64,000 nucleotides of DNA, from the NCBI GenBank assembly GCA_015680685.1, contig MNCI01006084.1:185842-249841 (forward strand), given 5' to 3'. The notes beneath the pieces are model-generated. The model was not told where the DNA came from. It did no database searches and saw only the letters and a program-made list of their open reading frames with translations. Position 1 is the first letter of the stretch, and each line of letters starts with the position of its first letter. Below, piece by piece: positions 10,632-22,329 of this stretch. The position numbers and the translations under genes are program-made. This DNA is from Gnetum montanum (lineage: Eukaryota > Streptophyta > Gnetopsida > Gnetales > Gnetaceae).

Positions 10632-11486
10632 TGATGGGACGCGATATCGCATGGGCCATGATATCGCATCGACAGCAATATCGCATCCCCCGTGATATCG
10701 CGTCTTCCCCTACGATATCACATACATGATATCACAGTCCGCCACAATTTCTATAAATAAGAAGTGGCTCTCCCTTGTTTGGGGATAGAGTTATATTGTA
10801 GCTAAACTCTAGTAGTTTGATCCCTCCAGAGATAAATTATTTTTCAGTGTCTGCCCGCAGTGTGGTGAATGTAATTGTACGACATCCTTTATTCGAGTGT
10901 GATGTACTTGGACACGCACATGACCGGAAATAAAGATCAAGATTACTTCGTCATTGCAGCATTCACTTTGTTATTTATTTATTTATTTAAATTTTATTTA
11001 CTGCTTTCCTAATTAGTTCCTCTCACCCTTAAACTCCTAGTAACGCGGAATGAGTACGACTTAATCATGAGCATTTAAGTGTGACTACTTAGTACCTAGT
11101 GGCGTACCTAGGCCATGCGCTTGGTAATCCCAGTGGTAGTCATGCACGAGGTCCAAGATGTGTACGGATGATTAAGGAATAGATGCTCATCGCACTTATG
11201 CTAGTTTTGATTTCCTCTTACCCTTTCCTCCTAGCTTAGCTTAGTTAGTATTATTTTCCATTGCCTTCAGAAGTAGCATTAGATTAGGAACCACATCATA
11301 CACCTCACTCTGGACTAAACCATACGTGAAAAATATAATACTAGTCCAAGTGGGAAGACAACGAACTGCAACCTAAGGATAACTGTCTGGGTGCCACAAC
11401 TAGTCCGTTTGCAGAGTTCGACCGGATTGCGCGTGAAAACACTCGTATTCATATGGTTGAGTGTAGGGGTATCTCGCCACTCATCA
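10632..11486 (+). repeat. Right (3') LTR of the nested element
   Basis: It aligns with 2690-3524 and ends CACTCATCA before the AATAT duplication. Its palindrome array is longer and more decayed than the left one, with variants such as ATGATATCGCAT and ACGATATCAC, and its TATA box is CTATAAATAA at 10751-10760. Many differences from the left LTR are C-to-T or G-to-A changes at CpG sites, as expected for methylated copies. Confidence 0.92.
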
Positions 11487-11735
11487 AATATGTAGCGAAA
11501 GTGTTTCAAGAAGGTGACCTAGTCCTTAAGAGAAGTAGAGCATTTGGTCAAACTAGGCCTCAAACTTAGTTTTCTCCTATGTGGTCAGGTCCATTCCAAG
11601 TTAGAGATGTCATTAGCCCCAACGTTTACAAACTTGCTAGTTTACAAGGATACAAATTAAATAGAAATTTTAATGCATTTCATCTAAAGCATTTCTACCC
11701 AGGTGCCCCACATGGACACCTGGTAAAACCATAGC
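11487..11735 (+). pseudogene. Ty3 pol, C-terminal end of integrase (right part of the split host gene)
   Basis: Starts with the second AATAT copy. From 11,492 the frame reads VAKVFQEGDLVLKRSRAF, an internal stop, then MWSGPFQV, VYKLASLQGYKLNRNFNAF and LKHFYPGAPHGH before a stop. This is the SH3-like integrase C-terminal region, with the usual GPF...Y.L...LK.FY order. It continues exactly in frame from WFDKKY at 2672-2689 once the insertion and one duplication are discounted. Confidence 0.9.
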
Positions 11736-13139
11736 TTTATGCTTTCTTTCCTTTCACCATGCATTTCATTTTTATATTATTTCATTTGCATATTTTCTTT
11801 GCATTTCCATCATCTCTTTCTTAGCATATTTGCTTTTGTTTGATTTGTGCTTTTCATATGATTTTAGTAATCATTATGATTATTTGAGTTACTAGACATT
11901 GGGTCATCATAACACCTTTTGAAAATGATGCAAGTATAATGTTTTATATGTTATATCATATTACTATTATATAAAATCTCCTTATATGATATACTTTAAT
12001 TGATTCTTCTCAATGTTTTTGAAGGTAAAGGTTTTATTATTATGTTGGATTATGGAGAATGAGATTTATGCTAAACTATCATGTTATCATCTTGGTCATG
12101 TGAATGTAGGACATGTAAAGTTGAAGAGTGGGTAGCCACAATCATTAGGTGACCTTAGGAAAATTCCATTTTACCTCTCATAGGCCCTAGCCCTCAAATG
12201 TGATGATCCATGGCTATCTTATGAGCAACAGGGTGAAGTGTGTTCCTCTCCACTTGAGAACCCTTAGTCACCCAAGAGACCTTCTATGATGTCATCTAGC
12301 TTATAATTAAAAAGGCACATGCATGAGGGTTGAACTATACCATGGGCAAATTTTCTAAAAGGATTGTGTTCTTTGACAATCCAGTTAATTAGCTAGACTC
12401 GTGTTGCAATTCCTATCTTAAGAATGAAGTGCACCACGAGCAAAGTTTCCTAAAAAAAAAGAAAAAAAAACAGAAAAAAAAAGAATGAGGACCATGTTCA
12501 TTGGTAGTGTAATAAGTTCTTAAGTGTGATGGGGTCCAACAATGATCCTCACCCTATCCTCCATTTCCCTTTTAAACCTATTCCCCCTAAAATTTAGGGG
12601 GGGAAAGGAGAAAAAAAAATCAAATCAAATAAATAAATAAACAAAAACACTAAGGAAAAATACAAAAGTTGTGGCTAACTATGATAAAAAAGAAGCATGT
12701 CCTCTTCACTAAAGTTTGGTATAGATCTTGTGCTCAAAGTAATCCTAATGCTAATTTCTTTTATTTATGATAAGATTGGAAATAAAATCTTAATTATGAA
12801 TTATAGCCTGTGTGTGTNTTGGAAATAAAATCTTAATTATGAATTATAGCCTGTGTGTGTGTGTGTGTGTGTGTGTATGCATTTAAGCTTATAATCTATA
12901 AAATTTATGTATTAAATCTTGATCAAATCAGGTGGTCTACTAGGTGACCCATGTTTAATACTCTCCTAATTATATGATCATTTTAATCATGCTTGAGTAG
13001 GTATAGTTTGCTTTCAAATTTCAATTTGTTTGTGTTTGATGATCTTTTCAATCCTCTATCTTTTGCTTCCCCTTTTAAAAAACGTTTTTTCTATACTTTG
13101 GTTATCCTTGCACTTGCATGCAATTTTCGAGGGGCCAAG
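11736..13139 (+). other. Non-coding 3' region of the host Ty3 element
   Basis: No coding signal is seen. It contains A-rich purine stretches (12450-12490, 12600-12660), a GT microsatellite and, at its end, CGAGGGGCCAAG, a plausible polypurine tract immediately before the LTR start at 13140. Confidence 0.6.
12776..12877. repeat. Duplicated contig end around N at 12818, running into a (GT)n microsatellite
   Basis: TTGGAAATAAAATC...CTGTGTGTGT at 12776-12817 recurs from 12819, split by a single N. The second copy continues into a GT run at 12852-12877. The microsatellite is probably what stopped the contigs from merging. Confidence 0.88.
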
Positions 13140-14648
13140 TGTTGATACCAACATTTCCCATGCTTCGCATGGGACCATGATCAATCAATTTACTCGCTAA
13201 GATTTAGTTTTGCAATCTAAAACCATTACGTTATTTGAAACCAATTACGCAAGACATAAAGAGTATAGGAAGTGTTATATAGGATTTGAGTTATTAAAAC
13301 ATTAAGTGTTGTTGGTAGCCACATAGTGGTAGTAGTAAAACCTAATTTCTTAATCCATACTTGTGTTATGTTTTCAAGTTTTTCTAGTTTTGTTTGATGC
13401 ACTGAGGACAGGAATGCATGTTGAGGATTTATTATGGTAATGGAGCTACAACTTAAACAACAACACTTGAACGTGGGTCTACTACTACATGGACCATGTT
13501 CATTTGGAAGCACAATAGCAACTAGGCATTCACCTATGATGTATGCAACAAAATTTACTAGGATGACATGCAATGTCATTTTCTGACAAACTCTAGCCAT
13601 TTCTTGTCCCCTATAGTTTTTTCCTTCTCCACAATGGCTAAACGTAATACCTTGCCATTTGTAACCATCCATTGTTTAGATGCACATGCCTTGCTAGCAG
13701 CCCTTGAGACCAACGTCGCACTTTCCTTTGTGGGTGGTGGCAGTAGACATTATGTGGGTGGTGGTAGTGAGCATTATGTGCATTGTTCATGGCAAATATA
13801 GCCATTGGTGGAAAGAGTGAGGTGGGTAAGAGGCCAAACAAGCTCTTATAAATCCTCAAGGCTAGAGGCAAAGGAGGAAGGGAGAGGTTTTTTGATTCAA
13901 GAGTCATTATGCGCATTCATCTGATTTTGCTGAGGCCTAATCATGAAGCAATCAAGCAACATAGTAGTAATAGATTTTGGTGCTTTGATTTTGTGTGTGT
14001 TGTTGAGCTAAAAGTATTCAATTTTTCTTTGTCTTTTGCTGTGAGCGAGGGTTTTGGTTTTGGTTTTCGACATCCATGCTCTATTTTTCTCTCTAAAAGC
14101 ATTGGGGAAAATGAAAGAAAGACCAGGGACTAGAGGACAATAGCCAAAGCAACCATAGAGGATGGGCTCCTAAACTAGGAAGCACAGACTTACTCAGAGA
14201 GGTATGTGATTCTGGGGAAACATAAACCAGCAAGTCCATAGAAGCAATTTTCACTCAACCATCCAGATGTTGTGCTCATTTTGAGCTAAGTTCCATTGTA
14301 GTTTTTATTTACATCCAAGTGACTGTGAACGTGAATCTTTATTGCATGTCAAACATTTACATTAAGAACCCTACCTGTTTAAGACATTGGATTACTTAAA
14401 ATTTCATTTTCAAGAGCTATTGTAACTTATCCTTTTATGTTACTTTGAAAAGTTTTTTTTTTCCCAAATAATTGCTATTTTTTTGGAATGCCCTAATCTA
14501 AGGTCATTTGACCGTTAAACGTCACATAGCCCTCTCCAACTAAGATTGTTCCTAGGCTTTCATACCCATATGGGAGACACCCTAGGCAGTAGTCTCCCTA
14601 AATAAGTTTTTTTGGGTGTTGATGTGTCTATTAATTTATGCATCAACA
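13140..14648 (+). repeat. Probable 3' LTR of the host Ty3 element
   Basis: It follows the purine tract, begins TGTTGATACCAACA and ends TATGCATCAACA, giving matching ends TGTTGAT/ATCAACA. A stem-loop CCCATGCTTCGCATGGG lies at 13157-13173, and TTATAAAT at 13846-13853 could be the promoter TATA box. Short open frames inside have no recognisable product. No second LTR is available for comparison because the element's left part is lost, so the boundaries rest on the termini alone. Confidence 0.55.
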
Positions 14649-14659
14649 ATTCGCAAATA

Positions 14660-15140
14660 CAACTTTTCAACTAAACATAGCTACTAACTTGACTTTCTTG
14701 AGTTTGTCATTAATGATGCCATATACATACCTTTTATCTTGACTTTCCTCCTTTACCTCAATGTTAACAATAAATATTATTTTATTCTTTTAAGAAAAGA
14801 AGAGAAAGATGACATTGCTTCTGCTTGAGCATTTAGCTAGGATGAGCTCTAATTGTGATATTGATAATTTGATGACTTTTCAACCAACCATACCTACTAT
14901 CTTGACTTTCCTCCTTTTTTAATTATCATGATGATAATTTAATCAGTTTTCAACCAAACATAATCATATACATACCTCCTACCTTAACTTTTCTCCCTCA
15001 CCTCAACATCAATAGTAAATATTCTTTTATTTTTTTGAGAAAAAGAAGTAAAAGATCGCATTGTTTTTGCATGAATGTTCAAGGAGGATGAGCTCTAATT
15101 GTGATAGTGATAATTTAATCATTTTTCAACTCAACATACC
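14660..15140 (+). repeat. Direct repeat units, left side of an inverted repeat pair
   Basis: A unit starting near ACTTTTCAACTAAACATAGC and containing CCTTGACTTT...CCTC.ACCTCAA...AATAAATATT is present around 14668-14890, partly at 14890-14950 and again at 14955-15130. An inverted copy lies at 16845-16968. No gene is seen. Confidence 0.65.
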
Positions 15141-16019
15141 TGCTACCTTGACTTTTCTTGCTTTTGATTGAGGATTTACATGGGATGAAATCTAGGGTGA
15201 CAACCATTAACAACACAAAATAAATTGTTTAAACTAAAGTGGTTGGTTCAAGTTGAAATGCTAAACAACTACAATTTGGGTTTTGTTATAAGTATAACGT
15301 TGGAACAAGGGCTAAGTGTTGTGGGCAAGGTAGTGGATATTTTGAGATTGTACTACTTAAGAGAGCACATTGTATTTTCTTCCATTGGTTCAACATAAGT
15401 ATTATTTTGGGGTTGATTCTTTTAGCTTTAGCTTTTTTTTAAGTTAAAAATGACATATTTGTTTACATTGTGATGATTGGGTTTTCTATAAGTAATTTTA
15501 GTTTTAAGATTTTAGAAGATTGATGTTTACTATTAGTTAGAAACCATTTGAGTATTTTTATTAAATGTGTGTGAAATTGTTAACCGTTGCAATTTTATGT
15601 TTGGATTGCTTTATTGCCTTTAAATTCCTTGAACTTAGTTTTAAATCTCAACTTTACTTTTAGAACTTGCATGCATTAAAGCCAAATTAGGGAATTATTT
15701 GAGAAAGAAAATGAAAATATCATTCAAACAAGTTTGGTTTAGAAATCATTGGTTTTTACATAATCTATAAAATTTTGATAAAGCACATGCAAATAAACCT
15801 TTTTTATCTTAATGTATTAGATGTTAAGATTTAGCATACCTCTAGATAAGTCTTCTGTTTCAACATCCAAATCCATGTCAGTGCCCTTTTTTTATTTTTT
15901 TAAAGCAACTTTTTTTTTCTTGGTGATTGTGAAATTTACATCATATAGCAATTTTTAAAATTAATTGCACTTTATTACCATAACATAAGCGATAATATTT
16001 TTATATTGTTAAAAATGCA
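15141..16019. other. AT-rich intergenic DNA, no feature recognised
   Basis: Frequent stops in all frames and T-rich runs. No repeat or coding pattern could be supported here. Confidence 0.6.
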
Positions 16020-16720
16020 GTTCACCGCCCCCACTCTTTTAAGTTCAGTCCTCTCCTATGCAACGTAATTACAATACACATTGAAGGAACACATACGCGT
16101 GTATTCAAAATCAATCGGTGCCGCCTTAATGTTTTTGGAAAAGCAAAAAAGACCGTCATACTGGCATCTTTGTGCTTTAAAATTAGAACGCCTCCACCCT
16201 CATTTCTGATTTCAGTATACGTGAAGTTAATTGGTCCCTGTTACAAACTTAAAAATGTAAGCCAATAGTATATTGCTGTACTATTGGGGACGATGATAAC
16301 CCATAGGTCATCACCCGGAGCTTTGTTTGACAAAGTAAACCAAAACGAGAGGCAGGGCCATAATTCAAGATAAGTGTCAAGAGTTAGATCAGAGCAGATT
16401 TCTGGATTTGGTTTGTGCTTGCCTCTGGTCCGTTTGTGGTTTAGGTTTTCATATGCGACACCGTTGTACCTATTTACATTGCTCCCTCTCTCAACGCCTC
16501 ACGTTATGGCCATTAAGGTTGCCCTTGACGTTTTATTTGTTTATTAGTGTTTTGGGCCAGGTTCACATCAAGTCCCATGCCTCCCTCCTGCCAAAGTCAT
16601 TCTCGCCAGCCACGCCGGTGCCTCCCTCCTGCCAAAGTCACATTCTCGCCAGCCACCCCGGTTAAAGATTTATTAGGTTACAGCTTTTTACTCTGCCCAT
16701 AATTATGGGTAACGTGGTGG
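16020..16720. other. CpG-retaining island, possible low-copy gene fragment
   Basis: This stretch is less AT-rich and keeps CpG dinucleotides (ACACATACGCGTG, CGATGATAACC, CCGTTGTACC) unlike its surroundings. A motif of about 41 bases, TGCCTCCCTCCTGCCAAAG...CTCGCCAGCCAC.CCGG, is present twice in tandem (about 16577-16618 and 16619-16661). Read on the plus strand the first unit gives AKVILASH, which resembles a segment of phosphoglycerate kinase, but the match is short and the flanks do not extend it. It could equally be a promoter or untranslated exon. No gene is called. Confidence 0.4.
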
Positions 16721-16844
16721 TCAATCAGATTTTGGGTAAAGAAATATAAATGATAGCCAAGGATGTGCTTACATGGGGCAATGATGGATATCTAATAATA
16801 GATTACATCAAATTTAAATTATAAGGTTAAGGGAATGGAAGAAA

Positions 16845-16968
16845 GAATGAAATAATATTTACTATTAATATTGAGAAAAGGGAAAAATGTCAAGGTAGGA
16901 GGTGTGTATATGGTATCATTATAAAAGATGGAAAAAAGTCAAGGTAGTAGCTATGTTTGGTTGAAAAG
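16845..16968 (-). repeat. Inverted copy of the 14,668-14,800 repeat
   Basis: AAGTCAAGGTAGTAGCTATG and the sequence around it are the reverse complement of the left unit, over about 120 bases. The two arms face each other about 2 kb apart, enclosing the CpG-retaining island. No target-site duplication is visible outside the arms. Confidence 0.65.
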
Positions 16969-17949
16969 TTATGTTTGTGGGTCTAGGCATATTTACAAAC
17001 AAATTTGCTACATAATTTGCATGAAGTCTAAAGTTTTGGCCAAGAAAAATCAAATTGAAACTTTGTATGATACAAACTAAAATATTCCATGTTAGCTATA
17101 AAAAAAATTAATGGATGTAGAAGGACAATTTCTTTTCAATAATACTTTGACTATGTTAATGGGTTTTCTTGAGGCATGAAAACTAACATATGCAATCAAA
17201 GTTATGATTAAGATATGGGTTAGTATACCTTGACTTTTTGGAATTCTTTAGTACTAGAAGATGCAACAATAAAAAAAACATAATGCATTATTTTTTAAAC
17301 TATATATTTTATAGACTTTTAAGTCCAAAATGCAAATCAAAATTACCATCTCTACAGATAAATTCATCTTTTAAAGATGTCTTTTTATGTATAATCTAAT
17401 CTCAAATACAAATCAAAATTATTGTCTCTTTCTTGACAAGCATGCATTTATTCTCCTAATCTCCAATTCATGTGATATATTCTTCCAAATCTATAAATTA
17501 ATAAAAGCATATTTAGTTTATATTTTTCACAAGTAAATGCATTTTATAATATAAACAAAAATAATTAATTAGAAAATGTAGAAATAAAAAATATTACAAG
17601 AAAACTTATATTTTAATTATTCCTTCTCTCTTTAACATTGCTCCAAATGTAGTAAACTTTATGTCAATCTATCTCTAATTCTAAAGGACCCATTAATGAA
17701 ATTCCCATTAAAAGATATGATGTCTTAATTGATAATTGAGACTTTAATGCACCTTTAATTAAATTTTTTGGAGAATACTCTCTCATTGGACCATCACTAC
17801 TTATCATAATTTAAATACATTTAGGTAGCCAGAATGTAAATTAGAATTACAAAAGGACCTCCATGCTTATTTTGATAAGAATCCTTCACAATTATACCAT
17901 AAACAACAATAAATGAATAAAGTTCTTTAAAACATGCATCAAAACTAAT

Positions 17950-19790
17950 CAGTTGATCTTCACATTTTTTTTAAAAGTTCTACTTTGTAATTCCTTAAAG
18001 ATTCTTTGTAACCAACCCTTTGCAATCTTTTCTGTATTTTCAACTTCTGCTAAAAAGAATGCTAGAGTATATAATTTCAAAAAACTAAAAAGGTGACAAT
18101 TGGAAACCTTTCATTGAAGTAATCTATTATTATTTGAGTATAATTTCTAACTAAAGTTTTGCAACTCTTTAACAATCCATCTATATAAGAAATTTTTCTT
18201 GATATTTCTATTTTATGTTTTGAAACTTCAAACATTCTTAATTCATGTTGATCTTGTTCATTGTTATATTTCATTTCTAAATATCCATATTTAGATGCAA
18301 TTAAAAACTAAGATAAGTATTTTGCTCCATCACCAAATGTATCAAACCTCGAGAACCATTTTTTAAGGATTGTGATGGTAGAATCCAATGTTGATCCTAA
18401 CAAAGTAGCATTCAAATTTTCTTGTTGTAGAATCTTATTCAACTTGTTCAATTCTGTAATAATATCTACAGGCATTTGTAAACAAAATTGAATAGGAAAA
18501 ATTTGTATAATATCGTACCATGACTTGGCTTTTCTATTTTTTCTACTTTTTTCCTTTTCCATAATCTCATAGTCATTGGCATTAAAACAACAATTCTTTT
18601 ACACACTTGTCCTCTTGATAACCATCTTATTCCATGAACCTATAAAACTTGAAGTTTAGAAATTCTCATCTCTTCTTCTAATGCAAAAAGCTCATTATAA
18701 TTTTTGAAGAGTTGTGGATACAAGAATAAATTTTGTTTGCCAACTTATCAATAAAAATGAATTTCATGAATATTTTTACAAGCATTGCACTTACTAATGC
18801 TTCACAATGTGCAACATAATGAATTCCTATTAAGTTGGAAAGATCATTCCTTAAAATAGAGAGAAAACCATTTTCATTATCGACCATAGAAGATGATCCA
18901 TTAGTTGATACAGCTAGCAAAGATTTATCAATAAGACCTCTTGTTATTTATTTTTAACTATTGAAGTGCCTCATATATAGCTGCTCCTTTTCCATCATCA
19001 ATTTTTATGAGGGTCATATACTATGTTTCTAAGGCTTCCATTTCTTTTGATTTTAAGTATGTTCCATAAACAATAAGATGCTTTTCTAGTCTTCTATTAG
19101 TGTTTGTATCTAAAAATGACTTTCCAACATTTCTTCTGTTTGTTTTTCTTCTAAATATTGAGAGATGAAGAAAATGAATTCAGTTGTTACCTTGTGATTC
19201 ATGTAACAAGCATAATCCTTGTTTGTCTAAAAATTTAGAATATTGAGAGACATAAGAAAAGAGCAAAGTGATTCATATTTCAAAATAGTAAGATCCTCCT
19301 TGGCTATCCAATAAATAGGTCTTATCAATACTACTATCATATCCCTATTAAAATCATCAAGAGATTGTATATGTTTTGTAATAGGAAGTGATTTTTTCTC
19401 ATTTTCACATACCCCTCTTGCTTGAGAATTTTTATCAGAACTTGACTTTACATGTGTAATAATTGCATCAAGTTGTATGTTAATGCAACCATTTTCTACA
19501 CTCCATGGTCTACTAGCTTTACGTGTTTCATAATATTTGTATTTCATCACTATTTCCCTTCAACAACATAGGCTTGTAGCCACTTAACACTTTGACATCA
19601 TTATTCTCTAAAATATCTTTTTACTTTTTTTCAAGGGATATTTTCTTCTTCTATATTTTCATTTATTGCATTTTCTAAATTTTTTGGTTCTTTATTCAAG
19701 TTAATAGTCTCTTCGATTAGTGATGTGTTAAATCACTTTGTAATTGAAACCATATTCTTCTCTTTCTTGGCATATTTGAGATCACAGTTT
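17950..19790 (-). pseudogene. hAT-superfamily transposase remnant (ZNF862-like)
   Basis: Four minus-strand blocks are collinear parts of one protein. From the N-terminus: a helical start (about 19780-19560, ending KWLQAYVVEG); 19550-19227 with a KASRPWSVENGCINIQ block and YWIAKEDLTILKYESLCSFL; 18920-18678 with SSSMVDNENG and IGIHYVAHCEAL, resembling the GSSVMxG and IGxHCxAHRLAL blocks of hAT/ZNF862-like proteins; then 18562-18308 and 18274-18077, helical C-terminal parts. A dimerisation domain is not evident. Stops and frameshifts separate every block, so it is inactive. Terminal inverted repeats and an 8-bp target duplication could not be located. The family call rests on recalled motif patterns. 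Confidence 0.65.
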
Positions 19791-19830
19791 ATAATTTCTA
19801 TGCTAAAACATGCAAAGATTGGAAAAGCAC

Positions 19831-21929
19831 AACTAGAAATTCTTCACATCTGAAAATGTAATTTTTATAAATCAGAAATCCAAACATGAAGATGGAGTAA
19901 TAATATATTAACAATAAAGAAATATGTTTTATATACTATAAAAATGCTACATGTACCACCATCATATCACAAAGTTATTAATATTAAATCAAAATTATGA
20001 TCTCAAGGAGGGTAAACAATAAATACAAAAAGATTTTTTGAAAAATTCTCAAATTTTACACTTTAAAAATCATATTGATTTTAAAATGGCATTAAGAACC
20101 TCTCACATCATGTAACTAACTATTTGGAACATGTTTAAAACTAAACTTAAATTCAACATTAATCAAGAAACAATATTTGAGTTGTATAAGCTGTAAAAAA
20201 TACTAAAACATTGAATTTGAAAATCATTTTCCTATTAAAAAAATCAAACAAAGGAACTAATAAATAAACAATAAAAAATTAAACAAAGGAACTAAGAAAT
20301 ACACAAAATTTTACAAAGATACTTGAAACTTTCTATTGAATGATAATAGAGTTTCATGACTAGAAAACCTTACCTAAAGAAATAAAACAAAAAAAATACA
20401 TAAAAAAGGTTTAAGCAACATGAATAACTATAAGAATTATAAAGAATATAATATTATAGAGATTTTAAATAGGTGTAGACTAACAAGTAGTCATAATGCT
20501 AAATCTTTAATGTTTTAAAAACCAAACTTATAACTTAGCAAAAATACTACTTTTTTCAAGTTGAAATATTTATTGGAACAATATGTACTTTGTAGCAATC
20601 ACAACTTCTTTTTCGTCTACTTTTAAGGAACAATATCTTTTCCAAAAAATGCCAAATGGACAATCACTTATGAAATGTTTAAATACAAACAAAAATCTAT
20701 TTATTCATTTGGAAATATTTAAACAAACATAAAGATGCATGAATAAATACATAAATAGGCATTAGTTAACTGACCACAAGCACAGGTTTAGATAGTACCT
20801 ATTTCAAATACAAAATCATACCTATTTAAAAATCATACACTAAATACTTGTTGGAATAGTATTTATCTTACTACAATAGTTGCTTCTCTATCTTAGTGGC
20901 TTCTTCATTATTTTCCTTTTAGAAATAATTTGCTTTCCAAAAACAAAAAAAAAAAAAAAAAACCAATAACCCTACCATGAATAAATTCTAAAATGTTAAA
21001 TAAAAAAGGAAATCTATTTATAAATATAGAACCTTAACAAATTTAAGGTAACAAATCTAAAAGAAAAGATAAGAATACCTTGATAAAATAGAGATAGTGA
21101 ATAAAAACAAGTTAATAAACCATAAGCAAAGGGTGTTGCAAGAACTTCTTCTTCCACTCTCTTGTAACAATAGTTTTTCTTCTACTCCTTTGTAGCAGTA
21201 GCTTTTTGCATTTTAGCAACAATGTTTTAATTCAAAAATCAAGAACAATGAATAGTAAAAGCATTTTCTTTTTTGGCAATAGCTTCTTTACATTTCATTC
21301 TACTATTCTTTGTTCAAATGCAAAAAACCATTTGTTCAAATGCTTGTGAATGAACAATGGATTGTAATTGATCACAATAGCATAAAAAGTGATACTATCA
21401 ATGATGCTCTTAATACTATTAAAGTATTTTTGTTGTTGAGACAATTGATGTTGTTGGTATTAGCCTACCAAGTAAATTTCAAAAGGAAAATTCATATGGG
21501 ATTAAATACAAATAACTAAGGCAAATAAATGGTCTTAAGGTTTCATGTTGTTGATAGTATCAATGCCACTATTGATATTATCTATGTTGTTGGGAAAGAG
21601 AAAAAAATAGAGGTATTACATGCAAGTACAATGTTATGGTGTTATTAAATGTAGGTTAGCATCTTGTGAAAGATACACCAAATTTGTAAAAAACTTTGCA
21701 AGATTGAAGTTCATGAAACTTGTACGACTACACCCACACCCATATATACATATGATATTATACCTATAACTGACACACAGATATAAGATTGTCTATAAAA
21801 ATGACAACCTAAAAATATTTCAAGCTATTAAAATGTACAAGTAATTAAATATTCTTACTATTTTTTATAGTTTAAAAAACCAAATATAGGCATTCTAACA
21901 TCAATTTCTAACCATGTTGGTGGTCCTTC
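19831..21929. other. AT-rich DNA without recognised genes
   Basis: Very AT-rich, with a long A-run near 20946. A GTAACAATAG/GTAGCAGTAGC-type short motif recurs around 21160-21290. Short open frames have no recognisable product. Confidence 0.6.
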
Positions 21930-22282
21930 TTGTTACTTGCTAACATGTGCTTATTAGAAATAGTAAGGTTGACAAGGATAGTTTTATTGATAATTAAAAA
22001 AACCTTTCTTAGTTAAGTTATTTATTTATGCTTTGTTACCTACTAAGACGTGCTTGGTAGAAATAGTAATGCTAATGTGGATTGTTTTATTAATAATTAA
22101 AAAAACCTTTCTTAATTAAGTTATTTATTTACACTTGGTTGTACTAATGATTCTCCCATGATCATATAACACTATGAACATTATCCAAGTAAATATTTGC
22201 TTAAATTATGTGAATATCACTTTGGTCTCCTCTAATAAGAAGCACCCCTTTTAGTTTTTGGTGGAAGATGTTTGGTAAAATT
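21930..22282 (+). repeat. Direct repeat family A, copies 1 (partial) and 2
   Basis: 22033-22282 (250 bp) matches 23186-23434 closely from TTGTTACCTACTAAGAC to TTTGGTAAAATT. A third, partial copy of its first 100 bases lies just upstream at about 21930-22032. Both edges of the match are sharp, but they lack the TG...CA ends of LTRs. Confidence 0.8.
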
Positions 22283-22329
22283 CCAAAAGGACCCAAATTT
22301 ACTTATCAAGTTTTAAAAGGGTGAGAAAG

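Larger units (their letters stand above)
2690..11486 (+). mobile_element. Complete non-autonomous LTR retrotransposon with Athila-like gag and no pol
   Basis: This is an 8.8-kb element bounded by two LTRs (2690-3524 and 10632-11486) that both start TGATGGGA and end CTCATCA, flanked by perfect 5-bp duplications AATAT. Inside, in order: a primer-binding site resembling the complement of tRNA-Asp, a broken gag (about 3722-5676), a non-coding stretch, a promoter-like module (7151-7224), an unrelated second gene (7700-10467) and a polypurine tract just before the right LTR. No reverse transcriptase or integrase can be read in any frame, so it would have depended on enzymes supplied in trans. The LTRs differ by many substitutions and some indels, so insertion is not recent. 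Removing it with one AATAT copy re-joins the host pol frame. Confidence 0.93.
650..14648 (+). mobile_element. Truncated Ty3/gypsy element, host of a nested insertion
   Basis: A plus-strand Ty3/gypsy element keeps the second half of pol, a non-coding 3' region and a probable 3' LTR (13140-14648). Its 5' LTR, gag, protease and early reverse transcriptase are missing: the left end starts inside RT at about 650, against an inverted integrase fragment. It is interrupted by a whole younger LTR element at 2690-11486. The right end is inferred from matching termini TGTTGAT and ATCAACA. No target-site duplication can be tested because the left end is lost. Confidence 0.75.

Noticed and set aside
16577-16661. 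Phosphoglycerate kinase gene
   Set aside because: Only eight residues match, repeated by a local duplication, with no supporting flanking homology.
14660-16968. Inverted repeats as terminal repeats of a MULE carrying a gene fragment
   Set aside because: No 8-11 bp target duplication is visible outside the arms, and the repeat unit also occurs in direct orientation next to the left arm.
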